From assembly GCA_943841885.1 (NCBI GenBank), contig CALSZZ010000004.1, forward strand, positions 197,894 to 258,818: a stretch of 60,925 bases of DNA. The letters run 5' to 3'. The DNA comes from Candidatus Thalassarchaeaceae archaeon (GTDB lineage Archaea; Thermoplasmatota; Poseidoniia; Poseidoniales; Thalassarchaeaceae). The notes under the pieces were generated by a model. It saw nothing but the letters and a program-made list of their open reading frames with translations, searched no databases and was not told where the DNA came from. Positions 8,585 through 18,308 of this stretch are shown in pieces (within the stretch, counting starts at the first letter, position 1; the number at the start of each line of letters is the position of its first letter). Both the position numbers and the translations under genes were made by a program.

Positions 8585-8977
8585 TTATTCTTCCAATAAT
8601 TCTTGATATGCATCAGAATTCAGGAGCCCTTCTATTTGATTCGCATCTTCTACAGTCATTTTACAGATCCAACCATCTCCATAAGGATCTATATTTATTG
8701 TTTCTGGAGCATCTTCTAATAATTCATTTACCTCAATCACTGTGCCAGCAATGGGGGCATATATTTCACTGACAGATTTTACAGATTCTACACTTGCATA
8801 GGACTCCATAATAGAAACCTTAGCTCCTACTTCAGGTAATTCAACCCAAACCACATCTGTTAATGCGTTTTGTGCAAAGTCGGTTATCCCAACTACTATT
8901 TCATCTCCATCAATTCTTATCCATTCATGTTCAGCTGTATATTTTAATTCACTCGGTACGTCACTCATCGCATCCAC
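8585..8977 (-). CDS. gcvH: Glycine cleavage system H protein
   Basis: Lipoyl carrier protein that shuttles the methylamine intermediate between the P, T and L proteins of the glycine cleavage system. The 130-residue length is normal. The lipoyl-lysine is K67 in 'YASVESVKSVSEIYAPIAG', and the N-terminal 'KYTAEHEWIRIDG' and 'VVGITDFAQNALTDVVWVEL' blocks are diagnostic. Met4 is an alternative start. The P, T and L genes are not in this window. It precedes rnhA on the same strand with 2 bp between the coding regions. Confidence 0.96.
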   Translation of the reverse strand: MDAMSDVPSELKYTAEHEWIRIDGDEIVVGITDFAQNALTDVVWVELPEVGAKVSIMESYASVESVKSVSEIYAPIAGTVIEVNELLEDAPETINIDPYGDGWICKMTVEDANQIEGLLNSDAYQELLEE

Positions 8978-9023
8978 CTTTTTATTATGCGGTAGGTATA
9001 CAGAGGGTCAACTTTTCCCTTTA

Positions 9024-9380
9024 CTATTCTTCTTCATGTTTGTTCTCAAGATGTTCCATTTCCATTTTCGCCCATTCAGAACTTAAATTTGATACATCTG
9101 CTTCTAGCATTTCTTCTTCTAAACGAGCACGCATTTCTTCATCGATTTCTTTACTAAACCAAGCATCTAAAATAGTTGTAAACTTGTTAATTATTAAAAT
9201 AATAATAAATATAATCACCATAAAAATAAGTAATAATAATATTAGATAATTATTACACGTCCCATATGAACATTCTTTTATGGTTAATTCATTATCAACA
9301 TAAACTATAGAAATTAAAAATATTAAAGGTAAAATAACACCAATCAGAACTCTTTCAAGCCTCCCCGCTGGCGAATCCAT
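9024..9380 (-). CDS. Small membrane protein with acidic tail, hypothetical
   Basis: 118 residues: two hydrophobic segments (about 10-27 and 45-66), then a charged, Glu-rich helical tail (about 78-118) likely to be cytoplasmic and possibly coiled-coil. No family recognised. It is on the same strand between the THEP1-like NTPase and gcvH with short gaps on both sides (26 and 46 bp), so membership of one transcription unit is possible but gives no functional hint. Confidence 0.6.
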   Translation of the reverse strand: MDSPAGRLERVLIGVILPLIFLISIVYVDNELTIKECSYGTCNNYLILLLLIFMVIIFIIILIINKFTTILDAWFSKEIDEEMRARLEEEMLEADVSNLSSEWAKMEMEHLENKHEEE

Positions 9381-9406
9381 GTTATTCCTGTAGGGGAACT
9401 ATTTAA

Positions 9407-9985
9407 TCAATACATTTCTTTAACTAGCTTATGTATTTTGTAAGGAAGGAGTGCTCTATTAACAGGTGTAACTTCCAAAATACGCCCATCATCCCTTCTT
9501 CTAATATCTTGAAGAAGTGGATGTCTACTTTTTTTATGTAAAGTTAATAATGTAGGCATGTCATTATTTAGAGCAGTTCTTACTGCTGAAACAAACATCT
9601 CACTTTCAACAGAGAATTTACCTACCTCATCAATTACTAAAATTTCACAATTTCCTATACTATCCATTATCGCAGGCACTGCTACTCTATCCAGTTCAGT
9701 AGGATCAATTCCAAACCCCAGTATTCTTAACCTTGAATCTATATTTCTATGAGCCATTACCCCTTTTTCGCCTGTTTTTATATTTACACATGCGTAACCT
9801 ACTCTTTCACCATTTTCTATGATGGATTCAGTAGTCATCCCTCCAATTAAATTTTCAGCGGAAAACGGCCCTCTCGTCACTCCATTTTTTCTCTCCTCAA
9901 CAAGCATATCAATTACTTTTTTGAGAACAGCAGATTTACCGGATCTGGGTAATCCAGTAATCCCTATTTTTGGATTTATTCCCAT
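9407..9985 (-). CDS. THEP1-type P-loop nucleoside triphosphatase
   Basis: 192-residue single-domain NTPase of the THEP1 family (archaeal and eukaryotic, NTPCR in humans). The Walker A loop is 'GLPRSGKS' at residues 11-18, the Walker B strand 'ILVIDEVGK' at about 115-123, and the typical 'GFxxxEN/T' region appears as 'GPFSAENLIGGMTTESI'. Characterised members hydrolyse a range of NTPs slowly; cellular role is unsettled. It lies downstream of the methyltransferase-like gene on the same strand with a 136-bp gap that may hold its own promoter. Confidence 0.88.
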   Translation of the reverse strand: MGINPKIGITGLPRSGKSAVLKKVIDMLVEERKNGVTRGPFSAENLIGGMTTESIIENGERVGYACVNIKTGEKGVMAHRNIDSRLRILGFGIDPTELDRVAVPAIMDSIGNCEILVIDEVGKFSVESEMFVSAVRTALNNDMPTLLTLHKKSRHPLLQDIRRRDDGRILEVTPVNRALLPYKIHKLVKEMY

Positions 9986-10121
9986 ATTATCTCAACTATC
10001 CTTTGCTATGCCAGAGCGCTAACGCTTAACGCACATCCTGCAAAGGTATAACTAGTTTCATCAATTTCGTCTAAAAAAGGTACTGAGACCGGAATTTAAA
10101 TTAAGACATTTGTAACTAGAT

Positions 10122-12095
10122 TTAGTTTTTATTACCACTAAATGGTAATGAAGATGTACTAGCAAGTTTTGGAAAAGGTAAATCAACAATTTCATAATTG
10201 TTAACATTACTATTTGCAGCCCATACATTTGACCAAATATTAAGATCGTCTGAATTTAAATGATTAACTATTACGTTAAGAGCATTTTCTAAATTTCCAA
10301 ACTCTCCCCTCAACATTTCACAGGTCTGTTCTGGTATTTGTAAATAGTTCATTGAATTACCTAAAGCACAATTTTTAGGTATAACAGACCATAATAATCT
10401 TCTTCCAAAACTAGAATTAATTACTGTTTGACAGACTATTCTTGGTTTATCTTTTATTTTCGTGTCTCCTTTCCACATCGCTTGTAATATTTCATGACTA
10501 TCTTTGTGCATATTTTTGACAAATGATGGATGATTAATTATTATATTTTTTCCATCTAATTTCAAATGACCAGATCTGATTAGAGGAACTCCTTTTGAAT
10601 CTTCATTCCAATTATAAATTCCTATGTTATTACTCTGCTCTACTTCTCCTACTTTGATACGTATTGTTTTATCTCCTCTATTCAACCAATTGTCTTCTTC
10701 GCCCAATCGAGGCTCATCTGCAAGATTATTTATTGCATTTAAGGTCTTTCTCCTCATTAAAGAATCTCTAGGCATTCTTGGAACTGCCCACGAAGTATCC
10801 GTCCAAGTTGACCATGGACCTCTTTCTAATTCTAGGAATGGAGCCTTGGAATTTAATCCTTCTTTATTTGAAAAATCACCACTTTCTAGTGGTCCGAAAC
10901 TGGTTAATACTTCAGTTTTACCTCCTACTATCACCTCTATTACTAAGATACCTTGAGAATGTCCTGGAAAGAGTTTATTACTTTCTGAAAAAGACCAGCA
11001 TGTTTCCCATCTATTCTTAGATACCAATATTTTTCTTAATGGAGAGCTACTTTTCTCACGAAGCAATGAATCTGGGACTATCATTCTAATTTTACCATCT
11101 TTTTGAACAATTTGTAATGATCTTTCGACGTATAAACGATATAAATTAACATTACCTTTGAGAGCAGAATATCTTAATTTACCATTTAAGTCACACTTAT
11201 TTCTAAGTTTTTCAGACATTAATTTCCTTAATTCACTACCATTTTGTTGATTTCTAAACTTATCTTTAATTCTTAACCAAGGAGGTTTAGAAACAATGAA
11301 CTTTGGTTTTTCATTCCATGGCCAATCATCAACGAGAATATCTCTACAAAGAACATTATTCTTTAAAATCAGTTCAGCGTCTAATCTACTTATTTTTCCA
11401 CTTTCTTTTTTTGAACTTGCTAGACCTAATTTCATTAAAATTATTATAATTCTTCTTCTTGTAGCATAAACTCCTACTTCTGAATAATCAAGAAGTTGCA
11501 AACCTTCTAAAAGTCTGGTTGTATCTTCTTTTTTTAATGATCCTTCCAAACTTTCACATCTTTCTGCATGAATTTTTAGCATTCTATCAGGGAATATTCC
11601 TGCGCCAACTGCAATATCTGCAAATGGAATAGGTATACCAGTCATAGTTTGATGTTCTAATTTAAAATCATACTTATTTATTTCAGATTTAGTTTGTACT
11701 TCATTATTTATCTGTTCAGCATATGCCCTAAAGCCGGGAGGTAATGCAGATATGGAAATTGTAGCTAACGGCTCTTTCTTTTTTATGGTATTAGTATTCT
11801 TAAATTCATCAGCCAATATCAAATCTGCTAATTTTACCTGTATAGATCCTATTCCTCTAACAGACCTACCATCCTGTTCTGCTTCGTGTCTAGAAAGTAG
11901 TGTATCAAGGACTGTTCCAGGCTCCGATAACAAACCAGCAGGTAAAGTTGGCCAATTTTTGGGAAGTGTTGCTGCGACAGGAATATTCTTTACTACTGCT
12001 TTTTCCCAAGAATCGAGCCATATCTCAATTTGTTTGACTCTGTCATAACATTCATGGTCAACCCTAGCATACCATCCAGCTGCTTCACTAACCAT
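10122..12095 (-). CDS. Eco57I/type IIG-like N6-adenine methyltransferase homologue with altered catalytic motif
   Basis: 657 residues. The core is an amino-methyltransferase: motif I 'DIAVGAGIFP' (160-169, AdoMet binding), a motif II/III-like stretch 'LLDYSEVGVYATRRR', and motif IV as 'FIVSKPPWLRIK' (266-277). In this family motif IV is usually (N/D)PP(Y/W); here the first position is lysine, which should impair or change catalysis. A 'IVPDSLLREKSSSPLRK' region and a long C-terminal domain resembling a target-recognition domain follow. There is no restriction nuclease domain at the N-terminus. It is 56 bp downstream of a coiled-coil gene and is likely co-transcribed with it. An orphan modification or nucleic-acid-binding role is inferred. 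Confidence 0.75.
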   Translation of the reverse strand: MVSEAAGWYARVDHECYDRVKQIEIWLDSWEKAVVKNIPVAATLPKNWPTLPAGLLSEPGTVLDTLLSRHEAEQDGRSVRGIGSIQVKLADLILADEFKNTNTIKKKEPLATISISALPPGFRAYAEQINNEVQTKSEINKYDFKLEHQTMTGIPIPFADIAVGAGIFPDRMLKIHAERCESLEGSLKKEDTTRLLEGLQLLDYSEVGVYATRRRIIIILMKLGLASSKKESGKISRLDAELILKNNVLCRDILVDDWPWNEKPKFIVSKPPWLRIKDKFRNQQNGSELRKLMSEKLRNKCDLNGKLRYSALKGNVNLYRLYVERSLQIVQKDGKIRMIVPDSLLREKSSSPLRKILVSKNRWETCWSFSESNKLFPGHSQGILVIEVIVGGKTEVLTSFGPLESGDFSNKEGLNSKAPFLELERGPWSTWTDTSWAVPRMPRDSLMRRKTLNAINNLADEPRLGEEDNWLNRGDKTIRIKVGEVEQSNNIGIYNWNEDSKGVPLIRSGHLKLDGKNIIINHPSFVKNMHKDSHEILQAMWKGDTKIKDKPRIVCQTVINSSFGRRLLWSVIPKNCALGNSMNYLQIPEQTCEMLRGEFGNLENALNVIVNHLNSDDLNIWSNVWAANSNVNNYEIVDLPFPKLASTSSLPFSGNKN

Positions 12096-12151
12096 CTAAA
12101 TCGAAATTACTAGAAGCATTTTCTTTTTGAAAGATTGTATATATTTTTCAA

Positions 12152-12775
12152 TCAATTTTCGAGACCAAAAATATCTTGATCTAATTCAACAATCATTCTT
12201 TTTTGTAATAATATTGATATTGCTTCATCAATTTCTTTTTCATCTATTGCTAGAGTTTTGAACTTCTTTACCAAATCAGAATAGTGTACTACATTATTTC
12301 CAGATATTCTTTCCCTTTCCATCATACTCAGTATATGTTCTGAAACTATGGCTAATAATGGATCATCATCGAACCCAAGAGCTCCAAAATCTACTATTGC
12401 TTCGCCTACATCAACATCTTCATTTTTTCCTTTTTTACCTTTGTATGAACTTTCTTGATTATTTTCGTAGACATCAAACAGGTTCTTTTGGTTTGGATCG
12501 GTTATTCCTACCCCATCAGTCACTTCCCTTTGTCTTTTTAATCTCTTTACTAGAGTTTCGATTCGATGTAATCTTTGCTCTAATCGTAATCTTTCCCTTC
12601 CAAGATGACCTTCAACTAGTTCTAACTCATCTTGAGCTCTTCCATCTAACCATTTTGATAAATCCCAGTTTGGTTCTATTCGCAACATTGTTTCCCATAA
12701 TCTTGCCACAGAGTCAGGAAGTGCCTTAATATCGATTCGGGGAGTTTCTTTTCCATCTCTTGGCCCACTCTCCAT
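12152..12775 (-). CDS. Coiled-coil protein with C-terminal winged-helix-like region, hypothetical
   Basis: 207 residues. Residues ~45-90 are strongly charged and heptad-like ('LEQRLHRIETLVKRLKRQRE'), a basic coiled coil; the last ~70 residues ('VVHYSDLVKKFKTLAIDEKE' onward) look like a small helix-turn-helix or winged-helix domain. The middle is a low-complexity linker rich in Lys, Asn and Asp. It is the first gene of a two-gene unit with the methyltransferase-like protein, which suggests a partner or specificity role. No family recognised; the function is not known. Confidence 0.65.
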   Translation of the reverse strand: MESGPRDGKETPRIDIKALPDSVARLWETMLRIEPNWDLSKWLDGRAQDELELVEGHLGRERLRLEQRLHRIETLVKRLKRQREVTDGVGITDPNQKNLFDVYENNQESSYKGKKGKNEDVDVGEAIVDFGALGFDDDPLLAIVSEHILSMMERERISGNNVVHYSDLVKKFKTLAIDEKEIDEAISILLQKRMIVELDQDIFGLEN

Positions 12776-12873
12776 AACTACTCATCACACTCGGCCGTCT
12801 ATCAATTATCCCATCCCTCATTAGGTTCGATAAAGGAGTTGAAGTGATAAATGAAGTCGTTCTGCCAAGAGTC

Positions 12874-14064
12874 ATGACTGCCTACCGTCTAACCATTTTG
12901 CCTGGAGACGGTACGGGGAAAGAAGTGGCTAAAGAGGGGCAGAAGATTTTACAAGTTTTTCAAGACTATAGCCCACTTAATTTTGATGTAACCGAAATTC
13001 CATGTGGAGGAGAATACTATCTAGAAACCGGAATGGAATGGCCAGAAGGATCATTTGAGCATTGTAGAGACAACTCTGATGCAATTCTATTAGGTGCAAT
13101 AGGTTGGCCAGATGCAAAATTACCTAACGGTGACAATGCTGGAGGTTCAGTAATACTCGGGTTACGATCTGGCTTAGATTTGTATGCAAATGTTCGCCCA
13201 GTCAAACTATATCCAGGAGTAGATCACAAGATACATGGAAAATATATGCAAGTATGGGATTCTAAATTGGTTGATATGGTTTTGATTAGAGAAAATACCG
13301 AGGGATTATATCATTCATTATTACGACGTTCAGCATTAGCTGTAGCCGGCCAAAGTCCCGATGAGCCAATAACTATTGAGAAATTCTCTGGATTAGAAGG
13401 TGAAGTTGCATGGGATCCAAGGCCAATATCAAGAAATGGTAGTCATAGAGTGATAGACTTTGGATTTAAATTAGCCAACCGAAGAATGGAAAAAACAGGA
13501 AAGCAACAGAAAGTTACATGTGTAGACAAAAGTAATGTTACTGAAGGATGTAGACTTTTTAGAAAAGTTTTCCAAGATATTGCATCTGAATATCCTCAAT
13601 TAAAAACACACGAAGCATATATTGATGCTTTTACTATGTGGCTTATCCGAAGTCCAGAAGACTTAGATGTCGTAGTTCTACCAAATATGTTTGGAGATAT
13701 TGCCACAGATTTAGCATCAGTATTACAAGGAGGGTTGGGTATGGCTGCTAGCGCTAATATCGGCGATAATCACATGCTATTCGAGCCAGTACATGGCTCC
13801 GCTCCTCAACATGCTGGAAAGAATATCGTTAATCCAATAGCAACAATCTCTTCAGTTCAACTTATGTTTGATAATTTAGGATCTAGACATAACGATGCAG
13901 ACGCAACATTGTGTGCTGAATTACTTGATAGAGCTATATCAGAGCATTTGGCAGAAGGTGAGATAATTACTTATGATTTAGGCGGAAATGCTTCAACCTC
14001 AGAAGTCGGTACTGCAATTGCAGATAGATGCGCTGTAATATTAAAAGAGACTTTTAATAATTAA
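12874..14064 (+). CDS. Isocitrate/isopropylmalate dehydrogenase-family enzyme
   Basis: NAD(P)-dependent beta-decarboxylating dehydrogenase. Visible are 'LPGDGTGKEV', the substrate-binding 'GLRSGLDLYANVRP' (closer to the isopropylmalate type LR...ANxRP than to isocitrate), 'LIRENTEGLY', the metal-binding 'YIDAFTMWL' and 'VLPNMFGDIATDLASVLQGG', and the cofactor loop 'EPVHGSAPQHAGKNIVNP'. The length from the ATG at 12874 is 396 residues, somewhat above bacterial LeuB. A GTG at 12844 with a GGAG five bases upstream is an alternative start. No leuC/leuD lies nearby, so isopropylmalate, isocitrate or tartrate/malate specificity is open. Confidence 0.9.
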   Translation: MTAYRLTILPGDGTGKEVAKEGQKILQVFQDYSPLNFDVTEIPCGGEYYLETGMEWPEGSFEHCRDNSDAILLGAIGWPDAKLPNGDNAGGSVILGLRSGLDLYANVRPVKLYPGVDHKIHGKYMQVWDSKLVDMVLIRENTEGLYHSLLRRSALAVAGQSPDEPITIEKFSGLEGEVAWDPRPISRNGSHRVIDFGFKLANRRMEKTGKQQKVTCVDKSNVTEGCRLFRKVFQDIASEYPQLKTHEAYIDAFTMWLIRSPEDLDVVVLPNMFGDIATDLASVLQGGLGMAASANIGDNHMLFEPVHGSAPQHAGKNIVNPIATISSVQLMFDNLGSRHNDADATLCAELLDRAISEHLAEGEIITYDLGGNASTSEVGTAIADRCAVILKETFNN

Positions 14065-14090
14065 TATAACTCATTTTATCATTTTAAAAG

Positions 14091-14987
14091 TCAACTCAGA
14101 TACTTAGTCCCTGTCATTTCTTCACTTATCTTCCACAGACGTTTTGCTATATTTTCATCTCTTGCCTTTTTGTTCACTTTTGCTTTTCCTGTAGAACCTC
14201 TCATTTCTATTATCCCAGTTGGACCCCAATAAATGTATTCAGTAGCCTTTGGTTCAGTAGCTGCAAAAAGTGTAGCCTCCGCACCTTTCTTTGCAGACAT
14301 GGCAAAAAATATGTTTAATATTCGCCACAAAATAGAATATCTTTGTAATTCTGTATTTGAATATCCTGGATGACTACCTAGTGAGATTGTAGAGTAACCT
14401 TTAGCCCTTAAACGCCTGTCTAACTCTATTGCAAAGTACAAATTAGAAATTTTGCTTTGTGAATAGGAACCCCATTTATTGTATCTTTTACGTTCACTAT
14501 TTAAATCCTCAAAATCTACTACTCCTGGATTATGTGCTATACTTGAAACAGTGATTATGCGACCTCCTTTATTTTTCTCCATAAGAGGAAGTAGTAGACC
14601 AGTAAGTGAAAAATGCCCAAGATGGTTGGTACCAAATTGTAATTCAAAATTATTTTTTGTTTTTGAATAAGGAGGTATCATCACGCCAGCATTGTTTATT
14701 AGTACATCAAGTCGTTCATTTTCATCAATAAATTTCTTTGCAAAGTTACTAATATTTTCTAAGTCAGCAAGATCTAATTGGTATAATTTGATATCTGCTT
14801 CTGGAAAATCTTCAAGGATTTTATTTCGAGCCAAGGCTGCTTTTTCTAAATTTCTACATGCCATAATCACACATGCCCCTTTAGCTGCTAAACTATGAGC
14901 CATATGGTATCCAATACCAGTATTCGATCCGGTGATAATTATCACCTTATCAGTCTGATTATTCATCATTTCAACTTTCCATTTCAT
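14091..14987 (-). CDS. Short-chain dehydrogenase/reductase (retinol dehydrogenase/POR-like)
   Basis: Rossmann-fold SDR of about 298 residues. Nucleotide-binding 'TGSNTGIG' is at 19-26, 'NNAGVM' and the catalytic 'YSQSK' follow, with Ser in 'VSSIAHNPG'. The N-terminal 'MKW' before the nucleotide site is typical of the SDR group annotated as protochlorophyllide-reductase-like or retinol dehydrogenase-like, which is why I prefer the ATG at 14987 over the one at 15002. Substrate unknown, likely a hydrophobic alcohol or ketone. It is divergently oriented from an MFS transporter across a gap with a palindrome. Confidence 0.9.
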   Translation of the reverse strand: MKWKVEMMNNQTDKVIIITGSNTGIGYHMAHSLAAKGACVIMACRNLEKAALARNKILEDFPEADIKLYQLDLADLENISNFAKKFIDENERLDVLINNAGVMIPPYSKTKNNFELQFGTNHLGHFSLTGLLLPLMEKNKGGRIITVSSIAHNPGVVDFEDLNSERKRYNKWGSYSQSKISNLYFAIELDRRLRAKGYSTISLGSHPGYSNTELQRYSILWRILNIFFAMSAKKGAEATLFAATEPKATEYIYWGPTGIIEMRGSTGKAKVNKKARDENIAKRLWKISEEMTGTKYLS

Positions 14988-15033
14988 AAATTCAAACCCC
15001 AATCTATCAGTTAGTCAAGGTTATCCGCTACAG

Positions 15034-15055
15034 TAAACAAATTAAATCTTGTTTA
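15034..15055. promoter_or_regulatory. Palindrome between divergent SDR and MFS genes
   Basis: TAAACAA and its reverse complement TTGTTTA are separated by 8 bp, in the gap between the divergent dehydrogenase and transporter genes; a TATA-like 'AATATATTT' follows at about 15068-15076 for the transporter. A shared operator is possible but unproven. Confidence 0.3.
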
Positions 15056-15116
15056 TTTGAAAATCTAAAATATATTTAGAAGATAAAGTTATTTGACTCA
15101 CTCATCTCCAAATAAT

Positions 15117-16362
15117 ATGGAAAAACAATCCTCCTTGATAAATCCAGTTTTGATTGGTGGTTGTTTGATAATTCTTACTGGATTTTCAATTAGAGCATCT
15201 TTTGGAGTATTTCAAATTCCAATAGAGGAAGAATTTGGCTGGCCACGTGTAGAATTCAGTCTGGCAATAGCGATTCAAAATTTAGCATGGGGATTCGGTG
15301 CACCAATATTTGGAGCAATTGCCGAGAAGTTGGGCGATCGTAAATCAATTATAATCGGTGCTATATTTTATTCTCTTGGTTTAGTTTTAACAGCCGGTGC
15401 AACTACGCCCATTGAATATCAATTATACGAAATATTAGTTGGTTTTGGAATTGCAGGAACGGGTTTTGGAGTTGTACTTGCAGTAGTCGGACGTGCAAGC
15501 GCGCCTGAAAATAGATCTATGAGTCTAGCAATAACCACTGCTGCTGGTTCGCTAGGTCAAGTGATTGGGCCAATCGCAGCCGTTGCACTTTTAGTTCATG
15601 TAACCGTACAAACAGTCTTTCTTATATTTGCAATAACAATTCTTGCAACCTTACTTTTATTACCATTGATGAAAGCACCTGCAGCTGCAAGTAAAGAGCA
15701 ATTAAATGAGAGTATGAGGGATATTCTAAAATTAGCTTCCAAAGATCCTTCTTTTTCTATGATTTTCATTGGATTTTTTTCTTGCGGTTATCAGTTGGCA
15801 TTTATTACAGCACATTTCCCGGCTCTTGTCACTGAAATGAGCGCACCAATAGATCCTAGTGGATGGTGTGGAGACTTGGGGATAGAAACTACCGCAGCTC
15901 TTGGAGGTTTTTCCATCTCTGTAATTGGCTTTGCCAATATATTAGGTACTTTACTAGCTGGATGGGCAGGTAAAAGATTTCCTCGTAAATGGATACTATC
16001 TGGAATTTATGCAGGTAGATCAATATCAGCAATTTGGTTTATTTTAACGCCTATTACGCCCAATTCAGTTTTGATATTTTCTTTTACTATGGGGTTTCTT
16101 TGGTTAGCTACGGTTCCTTTAACCAGTGGTTTAATTGCTCATATTTATGGGTTAAAGTATATGGCTACTCTTTATGGAATAGTATTTTTTTCACATCAAT
16201 TGGGTAGTTTTACTGGAGTATATCTCGGAGGAATACTCTATGATAGTTACGGCCTCGTACAATCTAGTATGGTGGGTCGGGATAGCTGCAGGAATTCTCT
16301 CTGCACTAATTCATATTCCAATACGCGAGGAATCAAGAGTAAAGAATTTGAATAAGACCTAA
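15117..16362 (+). CDS. MFS transporter (monocarboxylate/oxalate-formate type) with apparent C-terminal frameshift
   Basis: Major facilitator with about 12 membrane helices; the cytoplasmic motif 'GAIAEKLGDRKSI' between helices 2 and 3 and 'GWAGKRFPRKWIL' between 8 and 9 are visible. The family is mostly carboxylate transporters. As written, the frame ends at 16355 in a polar, un-membrane-like tail. Shifting by +1 at about 16251 (one extra G in 'TACGGCCTC') restores 'YNLVWWVGIAAGILSALIHI', an obvious last helix, then 'PIREESRVKNLNKT' and a stop at 16362. I therefore give the restored end. Start is ATG 15117; a TTG at 15093 is also in frame. Confidence 0.85.
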
Positions 16363-17279
16363 TCAATATATTCTGGTTGTTTAATTCTTACAATAGCCCC
16401 AGTGAATAGAATAATCAATAAAACACCAATAAATAAATTCCAATCAACTAATCTTTCAAAAAATATTACAATAACAAATGTAAACATCAAAAAACTTAGT
16501 AGAAGAAAATGAATAAACGGGGCTCCCTTTAATCTAGGATCTAAGAAATTATAGATATAAACACCTGCTAAATTAGCATATATTCTTGCCCAAAAAACAT
16601 AGATTATGCCAAAAATTATCGGTAAAGAAAAATATCTCCAATCCACTTCCATATTATTGATTATCAATGCCGTTCCTAATATTACGACATTCAGATTGTG
16701 CATTACTATTTCATACCAATAAAATAAGTGATCAATATTATTACCTTTTGAAATCTCGTTATCTATGATATGAAACGAAACAACACAAGTCACTAATATT
16801 GCACAACTATATGTTGTAGCGAAAAGTGCTGGACTCGAAATAAGTATCCAATTAGGTACTTCATTACCAGATAAATGAATCCATGAAGCCGCAGCAGAAA
16901 TTACAAAACTCAAACCAAAAAGACCAAAATGCCACATTGTAAATGCTGCTAGTCGTGTTATTCCAGATGAATGACGTTTACGATTAATTCTTTCTTCAAA
17001 GTATAAAGGATAATCTGGAGATCCCTTAGGATCTAATGCTACCCATGCCAGAGTCACTAGACTTAGTATTGCACATAAAGTTCGAAATAATGCAAGTAAT
17101 TCGTCAGATAAATAATTCGAAGATACAACAGAATCTAATGTTGGCACATCTTGTAATAAATTACTGTTAAAAATAAAAAATAACATAATTAAAAATACAA
17201 AAGATGTTATGAATGCAGTTTCTACATGCATATCCTTTTTCCCATAAGTCATTAATTTAAGCCTCCTGATGAAACTCAT
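16359..17279 (-). CDS. Multi-pass membrane protein, possibly FAR-17a/AIG1-like
   Basis: 306 residues with about seven to eight hydrophobic helices. The second half has the layout of FAR-17a/AIG1-type membrane proteins (a His in 'HNLNVVILG' inside a helix, then 'YVFWARIYANLAGVYIYNFLDPRLKG'), which in eukaryotes include hydrolases of fatty-acid esters of hydroxy fatty acids. This resemblance is by eye only. There is no signal for a partner gene; its stop overlaps the restored end of the MFS gene by 4 bp. Confidence 0.6.
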   Translation of the reverse strand: MSFIRRLKLMTYGKKDMHVETAFITSFVFLIMLFFIFNSNLLQDVPTLDSVVSSNYLSDELLALFRTLCAILSLVTLAWVALDPKGSPDYPLYFEERINRKRHSSGITRLAAFTMWHFGLFGLSFVISAAASWIHLSGNEVPNWILISSPALFATTYSCAILVTCVVSFHIIDNEISKGNNIDHLFYWYEIVMHNLNVVILGTALIINNMEVDWRYFSLPIIFGIIYVFWARIYANLAGVYIYNFLDPRLKGAPFIHFLLLSFLMFTFVIVIFFERLVDWNLFIGVLLIILFTGAIVRIKQPEYID

Positions 17280-17408
17280 AATATCCTATGATTGGCCATA
17301 CGTATTCAGTTATTTGTACAATTCGAGTTTAGAATAATATCTAGTAAAATCACTATTCTAAAAAAAATTATTATAAAACTATAAAATATCAATTAACCAG
17401 TATTAACT

Positions 17409-18293
17409 ATGCAACAATATGTGATAGGCTTTATTTGCTTATCAATAGGAATATATCTTTTTAGGGATCCTGCAAAACAGAAAAGAAAAACTGTCGGCCA
17501 TTATGCATTAGGAATATCAATTAATAAAACCCGTCTTTACAAAATTTTTGGACTAATTGGAGCAATAGTAGCATATTTCATTTATGAAGCATACATTGAA
17601 TCATTTATCCCATCTGATTTTCCTATCCCAAAGAACTTTTTAGGAGTCATAATGGCAATAATTGGAGCATTCATGGTTCGTTCTTGGATGCAGGTAACTG
17701 AAGATATTATCTCAGTTAGTGGACCTACATTTTTATTTATTTTTAGTTATGATTATCTTAAGTTCGAAAGAAACATCGACTTACTTGACTATATTGCAAA
17801 ACTACCTGCGATTCCTAATATTACAAATGATACATTAGAATTTATCATGCTCTTAATAATTATCATAATATCATATATATTTAGAAGAATTTTACGTAGA
17901 TCAATGCCAATCATACTTGCTGGGATTTTTTCAGGTTTGTTAATAGCAAACGGATCTAATATTCTTATCAAAGGTACTTTACCTTCTTCTCGGCAAGAAT
18001 TAGAATTACAGGCTTCTGCAATACTTACAATTATCAGTATCACATATCAAATTTATTTTAACAGAAAACAACGCAAGACTGCAGAAATTATCAATGAAGA
18101 ACCTATTTCTAAAATTTCAACTATTATTAAGATTAATTGTCCAGCATGTTTAGAATACACTAACCATGAAATAATAAACAGAAAAGAAACTCCAGAGGGA
18201 ATTGATGTATTAATACAATGTAAAGGAAAAAATGTTTATGATACAATATGTGATAATTATCAAACAGTACGTGAAGAAAATACACAATCATAA
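17409..18293 (+). CDS. Membrane protein with C-terminal zinc-ribbon-like tail, hypothetical
   Basis: 294 residues. An N-terminal hydrophobic segment is followed by a short loop, then about five more membrane helices (roughly 45-65, 75-92, 105-120, 145-160, 165-185) and a cytoplasmic-looking tail from about 215. The tail contains 'CPACLEYTNHE', then two more cysteines ~25-35 residues later, resembling a zinc ribbon with an imperfect second knuckle. No family recognised. It stands alone between two minus-strand genes. Confidence 0.6.
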   Translation: MQQYVIGFICLSIGIYLFRDPAKQKRKTVGHYALGISINKTRLYKIFGLIGAIVAYFIYEAYIESFIPSDFPIPKNFLGVIMAIIGAFMVRSWMQVTEDIISVSGPTFLFIFSYDYLKFERNIDLLDYIAKLPAIPNITNDTLEFIMLLIIIIISYIFRRILRRSMPIILAGIFSGLLIANGSNILIKGTLPSSRQELELQASAILTIISITYQIYFNRKQRKTAEIINEEPISKISTIIKINCPACLEYTNHEIINRKETPEGIDVLIQCKGKNVYDTICDNYQTVREENTQS

Positions 18294-18308
18294 TTATGAT
18301 TATTAAAA

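Noticed and set aside
10122-12775. Complete type I, IIG or BREX restriction system
   Set aside because: No nuclease domain, helicase, PglZ or specificity subunit is present, and the catalytic motif IV is altered.
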